A DNA stretch of 18,596 nucleotides from Ruminococcus sp. UBA3387 (GCA_002358895.1 DEPR01000054.1:1-18596), one strand, 5' to 3'; counted from the stretch's first letter, positions 8,601 to 16,653 are shown. Numbers and translations are program-made. Notes: generated by a model not told the origin, from the letters alone.

Positions 8601-8852
8601 TTAAATATCTTTGTGGAACGTTCTTGAAATAACGTCGTCCTGCTGTTCTTTTGTAAGCTTTACAAAGTTCACAGCATATCCTGATACCCTGATTGTCAGC
8701 TGTGGGTATTTTTCAGGGTGCTTCTGAGCGTCAAGAAGTGTTTCTCTTGAAAACACGTTAACGTTCAGGTGATGTCCACCCTTTTCTGTATATCCGTCAA
8801 GAAGTTCAACAAGATTGTCAATTTGCTTTTCATTTGGTTCTACTTTTGACAT
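8601..8852 (-). CDS. grcA: Stand-alone glycyl-radical domain protein (C-terminal part of a split pyruvate formate-lyase; GrcA-like)
   Basis: 83 residues that align over nearly their full length with the last part of ordinary PflB: LVELLDGY (14-21), GGHHLNVNV (25-33), [17 protein letters not shown] (45-61) and a C-terminal DVISRTF. Gly58 in RVSGYA is the radical-bearing glycine. It resembles E. coli GrcA (YfiD), which can replace a damaged PflB C-terminus, but it lacks the GrcA N-terminal extension. Here it is not a spare: the pyruvate formate-lyase core in the same operon ends before this domain, so this protein should be an obligatory partner. ATG has AAAGGAG with 9-nt spacing; gap to the 72-residue gene is 18 bp. 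RefSeq-style annotation may call it autonomous glycyl radical cofactor. Confidence 0.93.
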   Translation of the reverse strand: MSKVEPNEKQIDNLVELLDGYTEKGGHHLNVNVFSRETLLDAQKHPEKYPQLTIRVSGYAVNFVKLTKEQQDDVISRTFHKDI

Positions 8853-8870
8853 AGTTCAAATCTCCTTTAC

Positions 8871-9089
8871 TTATTTATCTTCTTCGTCCATCAGCTCAGT
8901 AGGCTGACAGCAGGCACCTTTACCTGTGCCACAGTCATCACTGATTGAAGTCCTTATTTTAACACCGTCCTCAAGCTTGTCAACCTGAAGATGTATTCTC
9001 TGATCGCCCTGTTCGATAAGTCGGTCGATAATGCTAACAAGCTCATCAAGCTCTCCGTTTTCGTCATCCCTTGTTACATCATACCCCAT
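8871..9089 (-). CDS. 72-residue acidic protein between the two parts of pyruvate formate-lyase; possible degenerate glycyl-radical-domain mimic
   Basis: I do not recognise a named family. Strong coding evidence: ATG with AAAGGAG 10 nt upstream, an 11-bp overlap with the end of the core gene, and tight spacing to the next gene. Residues 14-36 align without gaps to residues 11-33 of the neighbouring glycyl-radical domain, with 7 identities of 23 plus many conservative changes (LDELV...IDRLIEQG against IDNLV...LDGYTEKG). After a shortening of 12 residues, VKIRTSIS (43-50) parallels LTIRVSGY, with Ile49 where the radical Gly58 lies. The C-terminal part has Cys53, Cys60 and Cys61 in CGTGKGACC and an acidic tail. 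No signal peptide or membrane segment. Inferred possibilities: a docking mimic, an assembly factor, or a small subunit analogous to those of benzylsuccinate synthase or hydroxyphenylacetate decarboxylase. Confidence 0.85.
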   Translation of the reverse strand: MGYDVTRDDENGELDELVSIIDRLIEQGDQRIHLQVDKLEDGVKIRTSISDDCGTGKGACCQPTELMDEEDK

Positions 9090-11157
9090 CGTTGTTCAGC
9101 TCCTTTGAAATACTGTCAATATCAAGGTCGCCAACGAACACCTGAGTATCCTTACCCAGAGCGTCAGGGATAATTGAGAATGTATTTGAAATTCCGTCCT
9201 GAGCGTGTCTGAACGGCAGTTTGGCAACTGAAGCAAGTGAAGCTGTTGCACCGTGAGTATCACGTCCGTGCATTGGGTTTGCACCGGGAGCAAGAGGTAC
9301 GCCGATTTTTCTTCCGTCAGGTGTTGAACCTGTCTTCTTACCATATACAACATTTGATGTAATAGTAAGAATTGACATTGTAGGAACACCGTCACGGTAT
9401 GTGTGATGCTTTCTGATTTTGTTCATAAATCTCTTTACGATATCAACAGCAATGCTGTCAACACGCTCATCATTGTTACCATACTTAGGGAAATCGCCCT
9501 CAACTTCATAATCGGTAACAATTCCATCCTCATCACGGATACATTTAACCTTAGCATATTTGATTGCAGAAAGTGAGTCAGCAACAACTGAAAGTCCTGC
9601 AATACCTGTTGCAAAATATCTCTTTACATCTCTGTCGTGAAGAGCCATCTGAAGCTTTTCGTAACAGTATTTATCGTGCATATAGTGGATAATATTAAGT
9701 GTATTGACATAAAGCCCTGCCAGCCATTCCATCATATCGTCATACTTGGACATAACCTCATCGTAATTTAGATAATCACTCTTAACTGGGCGATATTTTG
9801 GACCAACCTGAATTTTAAGTCTTTCATCAACGCCACCGTTAATTGCATAAAGCAAGCACTTTGCAAGGTTAGCTCTTGCACCGAAGAACTGCATTTCCTT
9901 ACCTATTCTCATTGATGATACACAGCAGGCAATAGCATAGTCATCACCGTGTGTTGCTCTCATCAGGTCGTCGTTTTCATACTGAATAGATGATGACTTT
10001 ATTGACATCTTAGCACAGTATTTCTTAAAGTTAGCAGGAAGCTTTTTGCTCCAGAGCACAGTCAGGTTTGGTTCAGGTGCTGAGCCAAGGTTATCAAGAG
10101 TATTCAGATATCTGAACGAAGTCTTTGTTACCATCGGTACACCATCAATAGATACACCACCGATAGACTCTGTTACCCAGGTCGGGTCTCCTGAGAACAG
10201 CTGATTGTATTCAGGAGTTCTTGCAAACTTAACAAGTCTCAGTTTCATAATAAAGTGGTCGATGTATTCCTGAGCCTGTTCTTCAGTTATAATTCCTCTT
10301 TCCAGGTCTCGTTGAATATAAATGTCAAGGAATGTAGAAGTTCTGCCAAGGGACATAGCGGCACCGTTCTGCTCCTTGACTGCAGCAAGATAGCCGAAAT
10401 AGAGCCACTGAATAGCTTCCTTTGCGTTCTTTGCAGGCTTTGAAATGTCATAGCCGTAAATCTTACCCAGCTCTCTCAATTCTTCCAACGCTCTCAGCTG
10501 TTCAGCCAGTTCCTCACGCAGGCGGATATTTTTTGATGTCATTCTCACAAGTGAAGTATCAAGCTGTTCCTGCTTGTCCTGTATAAGCAAATCAATACCG
10601 TAAAGAGCTACTCTTCTGTAGTCGCCGATAATTCTTCCACGGCCATATGCATCAGGAAGACCTGTGATGATAGCAGCGTGTCTTGCCAGCTTCATTTCGG
10701 GTGTATACGCATCAAAAACGCCCTGGTTATGAGTCTTTCTGTATTTATTGAAAATCTCAACCACTTCAGGGTCAACTTCATAGCCGTTCTGATGACAAGC
10801 GTTCTGTGCCATTCGGATACCACCAAAAGGCTGAAGTGAACGTTTGAAAGGCTTGTCTGTCTGGAAGCCTACAATCTGTTCAAGCTCCTTGTCGAGATAT
10901 CCCGGACCGTGTGAAGTAATTGTAGATACGATTTTTGTATCCATATCAAGGACACCACCTGCCTGACGCTCCTTTTCAGACAGCTCCATAACCTGATCCC
11001 ACAATTTTCTTGTAGCCTCAGTCGGACCTGACAAAAAGCTTTCATCTCCGTCATAAGGGGTGAAATTCTTTTGTATAAATTCTCTTACATTAACAGAGCC
11101 CCTGCTCCATTTACCCGGCTTAAAGCCGTCCCATTCGGGTCTGAAATTCCTTTCCAT
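9079..11157 (-). CDS. pflB: Pyruvate formate-lyase catalytic core lacking the glycyl-radical domain
   Basis: 692 residues of formate C-acetyltransferase, which converts pyruvate and CoA to acetyl-CoA and formate in the cytoplasm under anaerobiosis. The sequence tracks E. coli PflB closely: active-site Cys411-Cys412 in [52 protein letters not shown] and [13 protein letters not shown] at 658-670. Ordinary PflB is about 740-760 residues and continues into a C-terminal RVSGYA domain. Here the protein stops 22 residues after GKD with TGA, and that domain is in a separate gene (8601-8852). ATG has AGGAG with 9-nt spacing. Own promoter at 11207-11235, and readthrough from enolase is possible. The rest of the core looks undamaged, so this appears to be a working split enzyme, not a pseudogene. 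Confidence 0.94.
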   Translation of the reverse strand: MERNFRPEWDGFKPGKWSRGSVNVREFIQKNFTPYDGDESFLSGPTEATRKLWDQVMELSEKERQAGGVLDMDTKIVSTITSHGPGYLDKELEQIVGFQTDKPFKRSLQPFGGIRMAQNACHQNGYEVDPEVVEIFNKYRKTHNQGVFDAYTPEMKLARHAAIITGLPDAYGRGRIIGDYRRVALYGIDLLIQDKQEQLDTSLVRMTSKNIRLREELAEQLRALEELRELGKIYGYDISKPAKNAKEAIQWLYFGYLAAVKEQNGAAMSLGRTSTFLDIYIQRDLERGIITEEQAQEYIDHFIMKLRLVKFARTPEYNQLFSGDPTWVTESIGGVSIDGVPMVTKTSFRYLNTLDNLGSAPEPNLTVLWSKKLPANFKKYCAKMSIKSSSIQYENDDLMRATHGDDYAIACCVSSMRIGKEMQFFGARANLAKCLLYAINGGVDERLKIQVGPKYRPVKSDYLNYDEVMSKYDDMMEWLAGLYVNTLNIIHYMHDKYCYEKLQMALHDRDVKRYFATGIAGLSVVADSLSAIKYAKVKCIRDEDGIVTDYEVEGDFPKYGNNDERVDSIAVDIVKRFMNKIRKHHTYRDGVPTMSILTITSNVVYGKKTGSTPDGRKIGVPLAPGANPMHGRDTHGATASLASVAKLPFRHAQDGISNTFSIIPDALGKDTQVFVGDLDIDSISKELNNDGV

Positions 11158-11206
11158 TTCTCTTTACTCCTATACTTTTTTGTTACACCTTATCTCTACA
11201 TATAGT

Positions 11207-11235
11207 ATGATAACATATTTTCGACCACAAGTCAA
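11207..11235 (-). promoter_or_regulatory. Sigma-A promoter of the pfl operon
   Basis: Minus strand: -35 TTGACT (11230-11235), 17-bp spacer, -10 TATCAT (11207-11212), about 50 bp before the pfl start. I see no clear Rex or Fnr palindrome over it. Confidence 0.8.
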
Positions 11236-11253
11236 GGTATATTTGCAATAAAA

Positions 11254-12537
11254 TCAAAAACACTTACCAAAGCTATCTTTTGGCGAATAAACAATGTCTT
11301 CTTCTATCCTCAGAAGCTGATTATATTTGGAAGTTCTTTCGCTCCTGCTGGGTGCTCCTGTTTTAATCTGCCCTACATTCAGAGCAACTGCAAGGTCGGC
11401 AATAGCCGTATTTTCCGTTTCACCTGAACGGTGGGACATAATTGCTCTATAGCCATTATTCTTCGCCATTCTCACTGCTTCAATAGTCTCTGAAACCGTA
11501 CCAATCTGATTGAGCTTAATGAGAATAGCATTGCCACACTCCTCGGAAATACCCTTTGAAAGACGTTCTGTGTTTGTTACAAACAAGTCATCTCCCACAA
11601 GCTGAATCCTGTTACCCAATCTCTGTGTAAGCCTTTTCCAGCCCTGCCAATCCTCCTCATCAAGTGGGTCCTCAATAGAACGGACAGGATATTTGTTACA
11701 AAGATTTTCCCAATGCGAAATCAACTGCTCAGAAGTATACTTCTCACCACTCTTAGGAAGCAGGTATTCACCCTTGTTTTCTGTTTTCCACTCACTTGAA
11801 GCCGCATCAAGTGCCAGTACAAAATCCTCGCCTGTCTTAAATCCTGCTGCTGTAATTGCCTCACAGATAAGCTCAATAGCCTCATAATCCGTGTTTATCT
11901 CAGGTGCAAAGCCACCCTCATCGCCAACAGCTGTAGACAGTCCCCTGTTTTTCAAAATCTTTGCAAGCGTGTGAAAAACCTCAACGCACCATTGCAAGCC
12001 CTGTGAAAAAGTATTTGCACCAATGGGCATAATCATAAATTCCTGTACGTCAAGTTTGTTTGAAGAATGAGCACCACCATTGAGAATATTCATCATCGGC
12101 ACTGGCATTCTGTTTGCAGAAACGCCACCGATAAATCGGAACATCGGCAATTTCAAAGATTTTGCAGCACCGTCAGCACAAGCAAGAGATACTGCCAGAA
12201 TTGCATTTGCACCAAGATTTGATTTGTCTTTTGTACCGTCAAGAGCAATCATTGTTCTATCAATCTTATATAAATCCTTTGCATCTGCACCTACAAGTAC
12301 AGGAGCGATTTTCTCTTTTATATTTGCAACTGCCTGAGAAACCCCCTTACCCATATAACGTGAACTATCTCCGTCCCTCAGTTCGCAGGCTTCATATATT
12401 CCGGTTGATGCACCACTTGGTGAAGCTCCTCTGCCAATTGTTCCGTCAGCAAGTCGCACCTCAGCTTCAACTGTCGGATTGCCTCTTGAATCTATAATTT
12501 CCCTTGCGTGAATTGCTACAATTTTTGTTTTTTCCAT
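11254..12537 (-). CDS. eno: Enolase
   Basis: 427-residue phosphopyruvate hydratase, interconverting 2-phosphoglycerate and phosphoenolpyruvate in glycolysis. Visible active-site elements: [10 protein letters not shown] at 41-50, GGAH at 154-157, E207 in VGDEGGFAP, Mg ligands D244, E289 and D316 (LALDAA, SIEDPL, VGDDLF), Lys341 in LIKLNQIGT and the enolase signature SHRSGETEN at 368-376. Full family length. Start ATG has GGAGG with 7-nt spacing. No terminator lies between its stop and the pfl promoter 19 bp further on, so partial cotranscription with pyruvate formate-lyase is likely. A terminator closes the gene upstream of it. I could not find a convincing eno promoter: TAAAAT at about 40 bp upstream has a poor -35. 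Confidence 0.97.
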   Translation of the reverse strand: MEKTKIVAIHAREIIDSRGNPTVEAEVRLADGTIGRGASPSGASTGIYEACELRDGDSSRYMGKGVSQAVANIKEKIAPVLVGADAKDLYKIDRTMIALDGTKDKSNLGANAILAVSLACADGAAKSLKLPMFRFIGGVSANRMPVPMMNILNGGAHSSNKLDVQEFMIMPIGANTFSQGLQWCVEVFHTLAKILKNRGLSTAVGDEGGFAPEINTDYEAIELICEAITAAGFKTGEDFVLALDAASSEWKTENKGEYLLPKSGEKYTSEQLISHWENLCNKYPVRSIEDPLDEEDWQGWKRLTQRLGNRIQLVGDDLFVTNTERLSKGISEECGNAILIKLNQIGTVSETIEAVRMAKNNGYRAIMSHRSGETENTAIADLAVALNVGQIKTGAPSRSERTSKYNQLLRIEEDIVYSPKDSFGKCF

Positions 12538-12599
12538 AATAATACCTCCAAAAAAGCTTTTATGGAAATATTTTAACCGTAAGGGAAATTAATATACCG

Positions 12600-12631
12600 A
12601 AAAAAAGACTTCAAAAACGAGTTTTGAAGTC
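12600..12631 (-). terminator. Rho-independent terminator after the 41-codon membrane protein gene
   Basis: Minus strand 10-bp perfect stem GACTTCAAAA/TTTTGAAGTC with a 5-nt loop, followed by T7 (12600-12606). It isolates the small gene from eno. On the plus strand no T run follows, so it works in one direction only. Confidence 0.9.
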
Positions 12632-12659
12632 AGAAATATTTATTCATTAGGCGTAAAAT

Positions 12660-12785
12660 TTATTTGCCGTCAACCTTGTAATACTTGTTCAGGCTTGTTG
12701 AAAAGATTTCCAACAGTACAGTTGTTGCTGCAATAAGACCTAAAATTACTGTGATGGCAAGCAAAGCGTTTGTACATTTTTTCAT
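12660..12785 (-). CDS. Small single-span membrane protein, 41 residues, unknown function
   Basis: Not recognised as a named family. The reading frame has Met-Lys-Lys-Cys at the N-terminus, a hydrophobic stretch of about 19 residues (A7-L25, including LLAITVILGLIAATTVLL), then the polar tail SLNKYYKVDGK. This suggests a single membrane helix with a basic N-terminus. Coding support is strong for its size: GAGGAGG 7 nt before ATG, a consensus promoter at 12820-12848 and a terminator right after the stop. It forms a stand-alone transcription unit divergent from secG. It could be a small membrane protein that modulates a larger complex, or a leader-like peptide; there is no direct evidence for either. 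Confidence 0.75.
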   Translation of the reverse strand: MKKCTNALLAITVILGLIAATTVLLEIFSTSLNKYYKVDGK

Positions 12786-12819
12786 AGTAAATCCTCCTCG
12801 AAATCTTATCTATATTTAT

Positions 12820-12848
12820 AGTATATCTCATTTCCAAATGAATTTCAA
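12820..12848 (-). promoter_or_regulatory. Promoter of the 41-codon gene
   Basis: Minus strand: -35 TTGAAA (12843-12848), 17-bp spacer, -10 TATACT (12820-12825), about 35 bp upstream of the start codon. Confidence 0.8.
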
Positions 12849-12887
12849 TAGGTTTTTCAAATATTTTAAAAAAGTTTGTCAAGGTAC

Positions 12888-12916
12888 TTGAAATTTTTGA
12901 AAATATATGTTATACT
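12888..12916 (+). promoter_or_regulatory. Promoter of secG (and possibly rnr)
   Basis: -35 TTGAAA (12888-12893), 17-bp spacer, -10 TATACT (12911-12916). Both boxes are identical to those of the divergent small-gene promoter 40 bp away. It gives a leader of about 100 nt before secG. Confidence 0.8.
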
Positions 12917-13025
12917 ATTAGAAAATTGTGCTTCTGTATTGGGTCAGATTATGCCTTTTTGAGGACTGACCGGATTTTTGAATAAATTGTGCACAAGATA
13001 TAAGGAAAGGGAAAGGTAAATAATT

Positions 13026-13280
13026 ATGGGTATAGTTGAAATTATTGCTGGAGTACTGTTGATTTTAGCAAGCGTTCTTATTATTCTTCTTGTTCTGGTA
13101 CAGGAAAGCAAGGACGAAGGTCTTACATCTGCAATTGGTGGTGGTGCAAACGATTCTTTCTTTGAAAAGAATATGGGCAGAACCCGTGCAGCAAGGCTCA
13201 CAAAAATCACAAGAATTGTTGCTATTGTATTCGCAGTTGTAACACTGGCTGTAAACATTTTAGCTGTTGTAAAGAAATAA
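13026..13280 (+). CDS. secG: Preprotein translocase subunit SecG
   Basis: 84-residue integral membrane protein of the SecYEG channel, assisting SecA-driven protein export. Two predicted membrane helices (about 3-24 and 58-81) flank a cytoplasmic loop with VQESKDEGL and the Gly-rich AIGGGAND, which is the SecG signature. Normal length. ATG follows an AAAGG-rich ribosome site. It precedes rnr, as in many Firmicutes, but a strong terminator lies between the two. The usual third member, smpB, is not next in line. Confidence 0.95.
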   Translation: MGIVEIIAGVLLILASVLIILLVLVQESKDEGLTSAIGGGANDSFFEKNMGRTRAARLTKITRIVAIVFAVVTLAVNILAVVKK

Positions 13281-13286
13281 TATCTT

Positions 13287-13317
13287 AGCCCTGCAAAACG
13301 CAGGGCTTTTATTTTAT
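13287..13317 (+). terminator. Rho-independent terminator between secG and rnr
   Basis: 8-bp perfect GC-rich stem AGCCCTGC/GCAGGGCT with a 5-nt loop, followed by TTTTATTTTATAT. It ends only 14 bp before the rnr ATG, leaving no room for a promoter downstream. Confidence 0.92.
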
Positions 13318-13331
13318 ATAATGAGGTAACA

Positions 13332-15434
13332 ATGAAAACGGATTACAGAAAACTGATTTATACGAAACTGAAAAAATCGGGCAAAAAGCCTGTTAAATTC
13401 AAAGAACTTTTAAAATATTGCCGTAGCAAGAATTTTGATTTTGATAAGTTTGTAAAAGTGATTGAAAAGATGAAAGCCAAGGGTGAAATTATTGAGAGCA
13501 ATCGTGGATTTACCCTTGTTGACCGAAAAGAGCTTACAAAAGCAACTATAGCAAGGCTCAATAAAACCTATGGCTTTGCTACTAATGATGATACAGGTGA
13601 GGAAATCTTTATTGTCGGCAAATACCTGAGAGGTGCAATGCCAGGAGATAAAGTGCTTGTACGAACTTTCAAAGGTGAGGGCAACTGCATCGAAGGTGAA
13701 GTTATGCAGATTACTGAGGAGAATTTCTCCCGTTTCACGGGACAGATTGTCAACGAATTCGGTGTGCTGAAAATCATTCCCGATACTCTTTCAAAATATG
13801 CAATAGACTTTGAAAACCCTGAGGGCATTGAGCTTTATGAGGGCGATAAGGTTATGGCCGAAATCACCTATCGTGGTGAAAAACATTCACAGCACAGATG
13901 TGAAATCGTTTCCAGCTTCGGAAGCTCACTTAAAGCATCAGCCTGTGCAATGTCTGTTCTTGAGGTAAATAATCTTTCACCTATATTCCCTCCCGAGGTA
14001 ATTTATGAGGCAAAACAGGTGTCCGATTACAGCAAAATAAAAACCGAAGCACCAAACCGACTTGATTTAAGAGACAAAATCATTTTCACCATTGACGGTG
14101 CAGATACCAAGGATATAGATGACGCAATTTCAGTTGAAAAGAATGAAAAAGGCTTTGAGCTTGGTGTTCATATCGCTGACGTATCATATTATGTAACCCC
14201 TAAATCAGCACTTGATAACGAGGCTTTTCACCGTGGCACAAGCGTTTATTATGCAAACCGTGTTATTCCGATGCTCCCGAAAGAGCTTTCTAACGGCATA
14301 TGTTCACTTAATCCGCAAGAGGACAGACTTGCCTTTTCTGCTTTAATCAGCCTTGATAACAACGGACATATCATTGACTACAAGTTTGCAAAAACCCTAA
14401 TCCGTTCAAGAGTCAAAGGTGTCTATGCTGAAATAAATCGTATTCTCCGTGGTGAGATAACGGACGAGCTACAGGAAAAATACGCAGAAGTAATGGCTAC
14501 TTTCCCAGCTATGACCGAGCTTGCAGATGTTTTGTATAAGAACAAGGAAAATCGTGGTGCACCACAGCTTGAAAGCGTGGAAAGCAAGCTGATTATCAGT
14601 AATGAAGATATCTGCGTAGATGTTGTTCCCAGAACACGAGGTAGAAGCGAGGAGATAATTGAGGACTTTATGCTTGTTGCCAATGAATGTGCAGCAAGAT
14701 TCGGTATTGAAAACAATCTGCCTTTTGTTTATCGTATCCACGAATATCCTTCTGATGAAAAAATCCAGGAGCTTAAAGAAGGGCTTGTGAAACTGAATAT
14801 TCCTTATAATACAAATGGAAATTTAAAACCCCAGGACCTTAAAGAGATACTGGAAAAAGCAAAGGATTCAAGCAAGTTTATGGTGGTCAACAACCTTGTT
14901 CTGCGTTCTATGTCAAAGGCCCGTTATTCACCTGAACCTGTGGGGCATTTCGGACTGGTGCTGGATGACTATGCTCACTTCACCTCCCCGATCAGACGTT
15001 ATCCCGACCTTACAATCCACCGAATTATGAGTGCTTTTCTTGACGGTGCAACTGCCGAAGAATGCAACACAAAGTTCCAGAAGTTTGTTCACGCCTCAGC
15101 CGACCAGTCCACAAACACTGAGCTTGTGGCAATGAACGTTGAAAGAGAATGTGAGGACTGCTACAAGGCAGAATATATGCGAAGCCACATCGGAGAAGAG
15201 TATGACGGCATTATCTCATCAGCAACGGATTTCGGTGTATTCGTACTTTTGGAAAACACCTGCGAGGGACTTATCCGTATTGAGGATTTAGGCGACGGAG
15301 AGTATTACTACGACGGCTCAATGAGCCTGAAAAATATGAATACGGGAAAAGAATACACAGTAGGCGACAGCATAAGAATTAAGGTTCTTGACGCAAACGT
15401 AAACTCAGGAAAAATTGATTTTCAGATTGCATAA
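13332..15434 (+). CDS. rnr: Ribonuclease R
   Basis: 700-residue processive 3'-5' exoribonuclease of the RNB family, which degrades structured RNA and supports mRNA and rRNA quality control. Domains: N-terminal helical winged-helix region (about 1-70), cold-shock-type OB folds (about 70-230), RNB catalytic domain beginning with IFTIDGADTKDIDDA at 251-265 (catalytic Asp cluster) and including SNGICSLNP and HFTSPIRRYPDL, then a C-terminal S1 domain from about 618. It lacks a long basic tail after S1, normal for several Firmicute RNase R proteins. ATG has GAGG with 5-nt spacing. The terminator just upstream implies expression by readthrough from secG or from a promoter inside secG. Confidence 0.95.
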   Translation: MKTDYRKLIYTKLKKSGKKPVKFKELLKYCRSKNFDFDKFVKVIEKMKAKGEIIESNRGFTLVDRKELTKATIARLNKTYGFATNDDTGEEIFIVGKYLRGAMPGDKVLVRTFKGEGNCIEGEVMQITEENFSRFTGQIVNEFGVLKIIPDTLSKYAIDFENPEGIELYEGDKVMAEITYRGEKHSQHRCEIVSSFGSSLKASACAMSVLEVNNLSPIFPPEVIYEAKQVSDYSKIKTEAPNRLDLRDKIIFTIDGADTKDIDDAISVEKNEKGFELGVHIADVSYYVTPKSALDNEAFHRGTSVYYANRVIPMLPKELSNGICSLNPQEDRLAFSALISLDNNGHIIDYKFAKTLIRSRVKGVYAEINRILRGEITDELQEKYAEVMATFPAMTELADVLYKNKENRGAPQLESVESKLIISNEDICVDVVPRTRGRSEEIIEDFMLVANECAARFGIENNLPFVYRIHEYPSDEKIQELKEGLVKLNIPYNTNGNLKPQDLKEILEKAKDSSKFMVVNNLVLRSMSKARYSPEPVGHFGLVLDDYAHFTSPIRRYPDLTIHRIMSAFLDGATAEECNTKFQKFVHASADQSTNTELVAMNVERECEDCYKAEYMRSHIGEEYDGIISSATDFGVFVLLENTCEGLIRIEDLGDGEYYYDGSMSLKNMNTGKEYTVGDSIRIKVLDANVNSGKIDFQIA

Positions 15435-15436
15435 AG

Positions 15437-15468
15437 AAAGCAGGTAACTAAAATGTTACCTGCTTTTT
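15437..15468. terminator. Convergent terminator between rnr and the FemX-like gene
   Basis: 12-bp perfect stem AAAGCAGGTAAC/GTTACCTGCTTT with a 6-nt loop. T5 follows on the plus strand, making it strong for rnr. On the minus strand the tract is CTTTCTTTAT, so it likely also serves the FemX-like gene, less efficiently. Confidence 0.9.
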
Positions 15469-15469
15469 A

Positions 15470-16585
15470 TTATTCGCTCGTTTTCATATCCTTGTTTCTG
15501 TTTCTGATAAGCTGATGTGTCTTCATTGAGTGCATCTTCATAACAATCTTTTCTGCAAGGTCAACAAGCTTCTTACGGATAGGCATAAATGTGTAGAAAA
15601 ACTCACCTACATAAGTTACAACCTCGCCGTTAAAACCCTTTTTGAACTTGTATACACCATAGTTAGGGTGGCTTTCATCTGTATAGAACGGAATTCCCTG
15701 GAAGTCATAGATAAAGTTGTTGCCCTCCAAAGCCCAGTTAATCATTGTCCACTGCATCAGATAGTTCGGATATGTGTTTCTGTGCTGGTTTGACGAAGCA
15801 CCGTAAACATAACAGGTCTTGCCTGCATACTGTGTTGTTACAGCACCTGAAACAGGGATTCTCTTGTCGCTTCCCTCTTCGGTAAGATAACACATAAACA
15901 GACGACAATGCTCTTCACCCAGACCCTCAATCATCTTTACAAAATACTCCTTTGAACGGATTGAAAAGCCATCACGGATACCGGTAGCCTGCATCATTGG
16001 GTAGAAATCGTCAAGAGCCTCAACTCCGTGAGCCTCACAGACAACGCCCTTTCTGCTTGCCTTTCTTATTCTGTTTCTCCAGTCGCCCTTAAAAGTCATC
16101 ATAACCTCATCAGGAGTCTTGCCCTCAATATCTCTCAGCATATAGTTGTTTCTTGCCTGGATTGTTGAAAGCTCAGGAGCATTGTAAATATGTGAAAAGC
16201 CCATTGAGCAAATCATTTCAGCAGTTTCCTTGTCAGATTCCTCAAAACAAGGGTCCCACATAAACTGATAGCTCTTGTATTTTTTTGCAAGAACTTTAAT
16301 TCCCTCAAAAAGGTCAGCCATAACCTCCTTGTCAGACCAGTCGCAAACAGGTCCGTGAGGAGCATAAAGAAAAGTACAGCCGAAAATTGGGATTTTCTTG
16401 ATAAGCACAAGGCAAGTTCCTCTTATTTCACCCTTTTCATCACGGGAAATAACAGCATCCCAACCCCAGTTATCCTTTACCTTAGGCCACTTCAAAGACT
16501 GCATAAAGTTACCGTAACGGCTTGTTTTTGCAAACATTTCATATTCTTCAAGTAAAGCCCTGTCGGATTTATTTATAATCTCCAT
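15470..16585 (-). CDS. FemX-like peptidoglycan bridge-forming aminoacyltransferase
   Basis: 371-residue FemABX-family protein. Family members use aminoacyl-tRNA to add amino acids to the peptide stem of lipid II or nascent peptidoglycan at the inner membrane face; they are soluble or peripheral. Signature segments: FMQSLKWPKVKDNWGW (27-42), LYAPHGPVCDW, WRNRIRKASRKGV (the family RRxRKA-type region), YVYGASSNQHRNTYPNYLMQW and the C-terminal YDFQGIPF...YGVYKFKKGFNGE. Two GNAT-like folds are expected. The amino acid added (Gly, Ala or Ser) cannot be told from sequence. ATG with AAGGA about 10 nt upstream. Monocistronic, with its own promoter, divergent from the hydrogenase. Confidence 0.88.
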   Translation of the reverse strand: MEIINKSDRALLEEYEMFAKTSRYGNFMQSLKWPKVKDNWGWDAVISRDEKGEIRGTCLVLIKKIPIFGCTFLYAPHGPVCDWSDKEVMADLFEGIKVLAKKYKSYQFMWDPCFEESDKETAEMICSMGFSHIYNAPELSTIQARNNYMLRDIEGKTPDEVMMTFKGDWRNRIRKASRKGVVCEAHGVEALDDFYPMMQATGIRDGFSIRSKEYFVKMIEGLGEEHCRLFMCYLTEEGSDKRIPVSGAVTTQYAGKTCYVYGASSNQHRNTYPNYLMQWTMINWALEGNNFIYDFQGIPFYTDESHPNYGVYKFKKGFNGEVVTYVGEFFYTFMPIRKKLVDLAEKIVMKMHSMKTHQLIRNRNKDMKTSE

Positions 16586-16624
16586 ATCTTACAATTCCTT
16601 TCAAAAATTATTACATACATTAAT

Positions 16625-16653
16625 ATTTTAGCATACTTTTTGTAAAAAAGCAA
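16625..16653 (-). promoter_or_regulatory. Promoter of the FemX-like gene, embedded in an inverted repeat
   Basis: Minus strand: -35 TTGCTT (16648-16653), 17-bp spacer, extended -10 TGC-TAAAAT (16625-16630 for TAAAAT). An 8-bp inverted repeat TTTAGCAT (16627-16634) and ATGCTAAA (16653-16660) overlaps both boxes. Confidence 0.65.

Noticed and set aside
8853..8873. Stop-codon readthrough fusing the 72-residue protein to the glycyl-radical domain
   Set aside because: The frames match, but both TAA and a second in-frame TGA intervene, and the downstream gene has its own ribosome site and ATG.
8601..11157. Split pyruvate formate-lyase explained as a frameshift, sequencing error or pseudogene
   Set aside because: A single indel cannot restore it: the intervening 72 codons are not the normal PflB linker, each piece has a good ribosome site and start, and no domain is damaged.
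12670..12882. 70-codon minus-strand frame overlapping the small membrane-protein gene
   Set aside because: It starts upstream of the mapped promoter and lacks a ribosome site; the 41-codon frame has promoter, ribosome site and terminator in register.
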